Shown here piece by piece: positions 6,403-9,254 of a stretch of DNA of 9,254 bases. Made by a program: the position numbers and the translations under genes. Numbering within the stretch: position 1 is the first letter of the stretch; each line of letters starts with the position of its first letter. Below the pieces are notes generated by a model. It was not told where the DNA came from and did no database searches. It worked only from the letters and a program-made list of their open reading frames with translations. Source of the stretch: Bacillota bacterium (lineage in GTDB: Bacteria; Bacillota; Bacilli; Bacillales; Cytobacillaceae); assembly GCA_030705745.1 (NCBI GenBank), contig JAUZPT010000095.1, forward strand, positions 1-9,254, written 5' to 3'.

Positions 6403-6783
6403 TCAACTGGACATCTTTAAAGAAGTCTGTTTAGTGACTAAATTTTTTAATGCATCCGGGTTATGGCCGATGATTAATTTTTTTCCGTCTGTTATAATCG
6501 GTCTCCGCAGCAAAGTAGGATCTTCTATCAGCATTTTCACAACTTTTGACAATGAAAGTTCATTTACGTCAATTCCTAAATGCTTAAACTTTTGGCTGCG
6601 AGTAGCAAGAATTTCATCCAGTCCTTCGGTTGTCAACGACAAAATTCCGAGGAGTTCATCATAAGTAGGTGTTTTTTTAAATAAATGCCTTTCTTCATAT
6701 GCAATTGAATTGGCAGTTAACCATTTCTTTGTTTTTCGACAAGATGTACAGCTTGGATAGGTGAAAAATGTTATATTTTCCAA
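6403..6783 (-). CDS. mgsR: MgsR-like Spx/ArsC-family transcriptional regulator
   Basis: A 126-residue protein of the ArsC/Spx fold that binds RNA polymerase rather than DNA alone. It closely matches B. subtilis MgsR (YqgZ) as I recall it: FTYPSCTSCRKTKKWL at the N-terminus, ILSLTTEGLDEILATRS (49-63) and LLRRPIITDGKKLIIG (91-106). The redox switch CxxC is Cys12-Cys15, and the conserved Arg-Pro is at 94-95. In B. subtilis MgsR controls part of the SigB general stress response and is activated by disulfide formation. The start used is a TTG at 6781-6783, because AAGGGG sits 7 bases upstream and the resulting MENITFFTYPSC fits the family. The ATG at 6804 has no ribosome binding site. It is monocistronic, with its own terminator, and divergent from the next regulator gene. 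No SigB-type promoter was found upstream. Confidence 0.9.
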   Translation of the reverse strand: MENITFFTYPSCTSCRKTKKWLTANSIAYEERHLFKKTPTYDELLGILSLTTEGLDEILATRSQKFKHLGIDVNELSLSKVVKMLIEDPTLLRRPIITDGKKLIIGHNPDALKNLVTKQTSLKMSS

Positions 6784-6839
6784 TTTAATTCCCCTTCCAT
6801 TCATATATATTTTCTAAAAAGAATTATTTGACAATTTAA

Positions 6840-6868
6840 TTGTATAATATTTGTATATATTTTGTATA
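6840..6868. repeat. Three TTGTATA direct repeats at exact 11-bp intervals
   Basis: TTGTATA begins at 6840, 6851 and 6862, a period of 11 bp that puts all three on one face of the helix. They lie in the mgsR/regulator divergent intergenic region, 57-79 bases upstream of the mgsR start codon and just upstream of a possible minus-strand -35 (TTGTCA). This arrangement is typical of an activator or cooperative repressor array. The AT-rich setting lowers confidence. Confidence 0.5.
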
Positions 6869-6877
6869 GTTTTTTAA

Positions 6878-6900
6878 TCACAAATTAGATGCATTTGTGA
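6878..6900. promoter_or_regulatory. Operator-like inverted repeat TCACAAAT-N7-ATTTGTGA
   Basis: Perfect 8-bp arms separated by 7 bp, centred about 107 bp upstream of the mgsR start and 112 bp upstream of the regulator start. It has no T tract on either side, so it is a better candidate for a protein-binding site than for a terminator. The binding protein is unknown. Confidence 0.45.
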
Positions 6901-6920
6901 ACATTTTCTAAACATATAGT

Positions 6921-6935
6921 GTTAACATTGTTAAC
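6921..6935. promoter_or_regulatory. Operator-like palindromic repeat GTTAAC-N3-GTTAAC
   Basis: Two copies of the self-complementary hexamer GTTAAC, separated by 3 bp, form a 15-bp dyad ending 4 bp before the -35 of the regulator gene at 7002. This position suits activation, or repression by blocking the polymerase. Autoregulation by the neighbouring winged-helix protein is the simplest guess. Confidence 0.45.
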
Positions 6936-6939
6936 CTCA

Positions 6940-6968
6940 TTCCCAGGATATAAGTGCTGTATTATAAT
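6940..6968 (+). promoter_or_regulatory. SigA-type promoter of the winged-helix regulator gene
   Basis: A perfect -10 TATAAT (6963-6968) and a -35 TTCCCA (4 of 6 matches) are separated by 17 bp. Transcription would start near 6975 and leave a leader of about 27 bases with the ribosome binding site GAGGTG. The -10 and spacing are good, the -35 is weak, so an activator may be needed. Confidence 0.6.
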
Positions 6969-7001
6969 GGAATAAATTACGGGGGTCCGAGGTGAACAGA
7001 G

Positions 7002-7706
7002 ATGGAACAAACGTTAAAAATAACAAACGTTTTATCAGATCCAACACGATACTACATTTATCAATACATCACTAAACGCCATCAGGAAGTAACAGTCCAA
7101 GAAGTAGCAGACAATTTTAATATCCATCCGAACGTGGCAAGGCTTCATTTATCCAAATTGGAAGACGTGAATATGCTTATCTCCGAAACAAAGAAGACAG
7201 GCAAGGGAGGCAGGCCAAGCAGATTATATCGCCTATCCGATGATGTCATACAGCTTCATTTTCCTTTCCGGGATTATATGCTTTTATCCAAAGTAGCCAT
7301 TCAAACGATGCTCTCACTGGGTGAAACTGGAAAGCAAGCGCTTTACGAAACTGGAAAACGTTTTGGTTCTGAAATCATTGATCAGGAAGTTTCGAAAAAA
7401 AATCAGTCAGGAACGGAACTAACTTTTGAGCAAAAATTGAATATCATCAAAAGCGCAGCTACCTTGGCTGGTTTTTACCCAGAATTTGAAACAAATGGGG
7501 AAAACACAAAAATTTATTTCCAGATTTTCAATTGTCCTTTCAAGGAAGTTGCAAAGGCACATTCGGAAACTGTATGCAGCATGCATCATGAATTTTTAAA
7601 GGGAATGTTCGAGGCTTTGTTCGATTCAGTTGAGTTGATTGAAAACGAAAACATGATTACTGGCTGTGAAACATGCTCTTATCAGGCACTGGTTTCCAAC
7701 TTATAG
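7002..7706 (+). CDS. Winged-helix transcriptional regulator with C-terminal cysteine cluster (COG2345/SufR-like)
   Basis: A 234-residue protein. The N-terminal winged helix-turn-helix (about residues 7-80) includes VTVQEVADNFNIHPNVARLHL (split: VTVQEVADNF then NIHPNVARLHL) as the helix-turn-helix, and GKGGRPSRLYRLS (68-80) as the wing. A helical middle region follows. The C-terminal domain carries NCPF (Cys178), VCSMHHEFLKGMF (Cys192) and GCETCSY (Cys222, Cys225), spaced C-x13-C-x29-C-x2-C. In the ArsR-like COG2345 group, which includes the iron-sulfur sensor SufR, such cysteines can hold a metal or Fe-S cluster, so this may be a redox or metal sensor; that is inference. The start is supported by GAGGTG 9 bases upstream. 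It is divergent from mgsR, and its targets are unknown, although the dyads in the shared intergenic region are natural candidates. Confidence 0.85.
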   Translation: MEQTLKITNVLSDPTRYYIYQYITKRHQEVTVQEVADNFNIHPNVARLHLSKLEDVNMLISETKKTGKGGRPSRLYRLSDDVIQLHFPFRDYMLLSKVAIQTMLSLGETGKQALYETGKRFGSEIIDQEVSKKNQSGTELTFEQKLNIIKSAATLAGFYPEFETNGENTKIYFQIFNCPFKEVAKAHSETVCSMHHEFLKGMFEALFDSVELIENENMITGCETCSYQALVSNL

Positions 7707-7712
7707 AAAATG

Positions 7713-7742
7713 TTTACTTTTCCATCCCTTTTACATTATAAT
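7713..7742 (+). promoter_or_regulatory. SigA-type promoter of yqgY
   Basis: -35 TTTACT (7713-7718; 4 of 6) and a perfect -10 TATAAT (7737-7742) are separated by 18 bp, placed between the regulator stop codon and yqgY. There is no terminator between the two genes, so yqgY may also be read through from upstream. Confidence 0.6.
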
Positions 7743-7782
7743 ATTGTATTGATGGTATTGTATGGTAAAAGGAGGGATACAT

Positions 7783-8025
7783 ATGGAGCGCATGTACAGA
7801 GTATTGGGTTTTTGGACAGGGATTTTTACAGTCATGTTTTATTTAGGCGGTATGGATAAAACAGCTCTGCTTTTCCTGGCCCAAACAGGTTTTTTCATTC
7901 TGTTAAGCTATCTTAAACTTTCCGAACGCATGTATATGTATGTTTTTGGAGCATATTTAACGATCTTCTTCGCCGGCTTCACATACTGGACAACTTTTAT
8001 GATGCCATTAGGTGGAGCACTCTAA
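7783..8025 (+). CDS. yqgY: DUF2626 family small membrane protein
   Basis: An 80-residue, highly hydrophobic protein beginning MERMYRVLGFWTGIFTVMFYLG. It has about three membrane segments (around residues 8-22, 28-42 and 52-75) joined by short loops; LSERMYMYVFGAYLTIFFAG is strongly conserved in the DUF2626 (YqgY) family as I recall it. Function is unknown. The ATG at 7783 is chosen because AAAGGAGG lies 7 bases before it; an upstream ATG at 7762 would bury the ribosome binding site inside the gene. The gene has its own promoter, is followed by a strong terminator, and sits between the regulator and mgsR group and the methyltransferase. Confidence 0.88.
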   Translation: MERMYRVLGFWTGIFTVMFYLGGMDKTALLFLAQTGFFILLSYLKLSERMYMYVFGAYLTIFFAGFTYWTTFMMPLGGAL

Positions 8026-8044
8026 AAGTTAAAAATGGATACTC

Positions 8045-8075
8045 AAAAAACGCCGGAGCTATCTCCGGCGTTTTT
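8045..8075. terminator. Bidirectional intrinsic terminator between yqgY and the methyltransferase gene
   Basis: A perfect 8-bp GC-rich stem (CGCCGGAG pairing with CTCCGGCG) with a CTAT loop is flanked by six A on the left and five T on the right. It can therefore stop transcription from both converging genes. Confidence 0.93.
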
Positions 8076-8080
8076 ACTTT

Positions 8081-9172
8081 CTACGTGTTAAAACAGTTTT
8101 CGAGCGAAGCATTCATTCCTTTTTGCTGTAAAAGAATATCGAAAGAAGAGCTCATTCCTGAAGGCATAATGAGGCTTCGTATTGCACGGTTCCGTTTGCT
8201 TGTTTCCGAAAAAGGGTTTGGATCAAAGTGTTCTTCGAGTTCCTGAAGAATTCCTGTTTTTAGTAAAAATTTATCCTGTTTAAGCTTGAACACTGGCTGA
8301 AGACCGTATTTCTCTCCTCTATCGATCAGCCAGTCAAAATGGATGTGAGAAGTAATATCCATTTCGCCAGGGTTCTCCAAAACATTGTCTACCAGCTGAT
8401 GCTCGCGGTAGCCTCTGAGGCTGCCTTTTCGACGGGATGGGTTACTCCACTCCTCATTCGTATATCCATAATCGATGCTCATCACAATTCCCTTCTTCAA
8501 TCGAGTGGCGATGGTGCAGACCATTTTTTCCATAGCCAAAGGTATTTCGATTCTTTGACCTTCCGTGAGGCTAAGTTTGCTTTCATTTAAAAACAACAGG
8601 ATTTCTGAATTCGTCAAAGGTACCTTCGTCTCGGCAAGCTCCCCTTCTGAAACTCCGACCATGACTTCTTTCAATGAGCCATTTTCTTTTTCTATAACAT
8701 GTACCGGAAGAGCATCAAACAACTCATTCGAGAAAACCATCCCTTCAAAATCAATTAGTTCCTCCAAACTGTTTAATTGGTTTACTTCAAAATATGGTTT
8801 CAATAATTCTTTTTGCAGGCTGCGGTGAAACGGGCTGGCTTCAACAATGAAATAAGAAATCGATTCATCTGTGGATTTTTTCCATTCTTCCAAAAATGCT
8901 TTTGCAAACCTCCCATTTCCAGCACCAATTTCACAAATGGCAGGTGAAAGCATATTCTTTTTTGCAAATTCGACATACCATCTGGCAAACATCATTCCAA
9001 AAACAGAAGAGATATTGCTGGACGTGATAAAATCGCCACTTTTTCCGATCTTCACGTTATTTTTCATATAATAGCCCATTTCCGGATGGTATAAAGCATC
9101 GTTGATAAAATCAGCAAAAGAAATCATTTTCTTTGGAGATTGAGAAATGAGTTCCCTAAAAAAAGCTTTCAT
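8081..9172 (-). CDS. MidA-family class I SAM-dependent methyltransferase (COG1565)
   Basis: A 363-residue cytoplasmic protein of the MidA/NDUFAF7 family. Landmarks are YHPEMGYY (28-35), IGKSGDFITSS (42-52), the SAM-binding glycine motif EIGAGNGRFA (81-90), SNELFDALPV (148-157), DYGY (234-237), LRGYREH (252-258) and DITSHIHFD (272-280). In mitochondria the relative NDUFAF7 dimethylates an arginine of a complex I subunit. The bacterial substrate is not known, so only a protein arginine methyltransferase-like role can be inferred. GGAGG lies 10 bases before the ATG at 9172. The gene is monocistronic in the window, with its own promoter and a shared terminator. Length is normal and all key motifs are intact. 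Confidence 0.9.
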   Translation of the reverse strand: MKAFFRELISQSPKKMISFADFINDALYHPEMGYYMKNNVKIGKSGDFITSSNISSVFGMMFARWYVEFAKKNMLSPAICEIGAGNGRFAKAFLEEWKKSTDESISYFIVEASPFHRSLQKELLKPYFEVNQLNSLEELIDFEGMVFSNELFDALPVHVIEKENGSLKEVMVGVSEGELAETKVPLTNSEILLFLNESKLSLTEGQRIEIPLAMEKMVCTIATRLKKGIVMSIDYGYTNEEWSNPSRRKGSLRGYREHQLVDNVLENPGEMDITSHIHFDWLIDRGEKYGLQPVFKLKQDKFLLKTGILQELEEHFDPNPFSETSKRNRAIRSLIMPSGMSSSFDILLQQKGMNASLENCFNT

Positions 9173-9194
9173 TGTGGCTTGCTCCTCCGTTATG

Positions 9195-9216
9195 TTTTCA
9201 CTGTTGACACAGAAAA
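9195..9216. promoter_or_regulatory. Imperfect 22-bp dyad at the predicted transcription start of the methyltransferase gene
   Basis: On the minus strand the arms TTTTC...GAAAA enclose TGT-N2-ACA with matching spacing (16 of 22 bases symmetric). It lies just downstream of the -10 box and covers the expected start of transcription, a typical repressor position. No specific regulator is recognised. Confidence 0.35.
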
Positions 9217-9220
9217 CTTT

Positions 9221-9249
9221 ATTATATTGTAAGGAACGTAGCTAATCAA
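9221..9249 (-). promoter_or_regulatory. SigA-type promoter of the MidA-family methyltransferase gene
   Basis: On the minus strand TTGATT (9244-9249) and TATAAT (9221-9226) are separated by exactly 17 bp. Transcription would begin near 9214, giving a leader of about 40 bases before the ATG at 9172. This is the best SigA match in the window. Confidence 0.75.
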
Positions 9250-9254
9250 TACCC

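Noticed and set aside
6828..6848. Consensus TTGACA and TATAAT on the + strand
   Set aside because: They are only 9 bp apart, too close for a SigA promoter, and no + strand gene begins at a suitable distance. They overlap the AT-rich repeat region.
6895..6915. Possible Rex or FNR box starting at TTGTGAACA
   Set aside because: Only the left half matches; the right half (TTTTCTAAA) does not complete either palindrome.
9203..9231. TTGACA on the + strand with a TATTGT 15 bp downstream, a possible rightward promoter
   Set aside because: The spacing is short and the -10 weak, the target gene lies beyond the window, and the TTGACA is part of the dyad at the methyltransferase start.
1..9254. Mobile elements, CRISPR arrays, tRNA/rRNA genes, riboswitches or a new multi-gene system
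   Set aside because: No transposase or integrase, spaced long repeats, or recognisable structured RNA was seen. Every substantial open frame on the coding strand belongs to a known Bacillaceae family.

Overview
The window looks like ordinary chromosome from a low-GC Gram-positive spore-former of the Bacillaceae (Bacillus or a close relative such as Cytobacillus, Peribacillus or Mesobacillus). The basis is gene content and order: a YqhH-type helicase and YqhG, YqzE, the comG competence pilus operon, MgsR and the DUF2626 protein YqgY, together with strong AGGAGG-type ribosome binding sites and intrinsic terminators. The species cannot be fixed from the sequence alone.

Layout. On the + strand, positions 2-1475 hold the 3' part of a SNF2-family helicase gene (yqhH) overlapping yqhG. 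A convergent hairpin at 1480-1506 separates them from a long minus-strand unit. Read in its own direction that unit runs comGA (from about 6277), comGB, comGC, comGD, comGE, comGF, comGG, aroK and yqzE (to 1492), with overlaps or very short gaps throughout. Upstream of comGA, also on the minus strand, lies mgsR (6403-6783) with its own terminator. It is divergent from a + strand winged-helix regulator with four C-terminal cysteines (7002-7706), which is followed by the small membrane protein gene yqgY (7783-8025). A bidirectional terminator (8045-8075) separates this from a minus-strand MidA-family methyltransferase gene (8081-9172), whose promoter is visible at the right edge.

How the genes work together. 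comGA-GG encode the assembly ATPase, the membrane platform and the major and minor pseudopilins of the competence type IV pilus, which captures DNA during transformation. aroK (shikimate kinase, aromatic amino acid synthesis) and yqzE lie at the end of the same apparent transcription unit. mgsR and the cysteine-rich regulator share a 218-bp AT-rich divergent intergenic region rich in inverted and phased direct repeats, so shared or reciprocal control is plausible.

The most notable finding is that comGC, the major pseudopilin gene, has an in-frame amber stop at codon 52. The rest of the reading frame is intact to its normal stop, which overlaps comGD. If real, it should abolish pilus assembly and transformation. 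Second-tier points are a possible ATT start codon for comGA and the repeat architecture of the mgsR intergenic region. I found no mobile element, CRISPR array, tRNA or rRNA, and no convincing undescribed multi-gene system. The gene layout itself is conventional.
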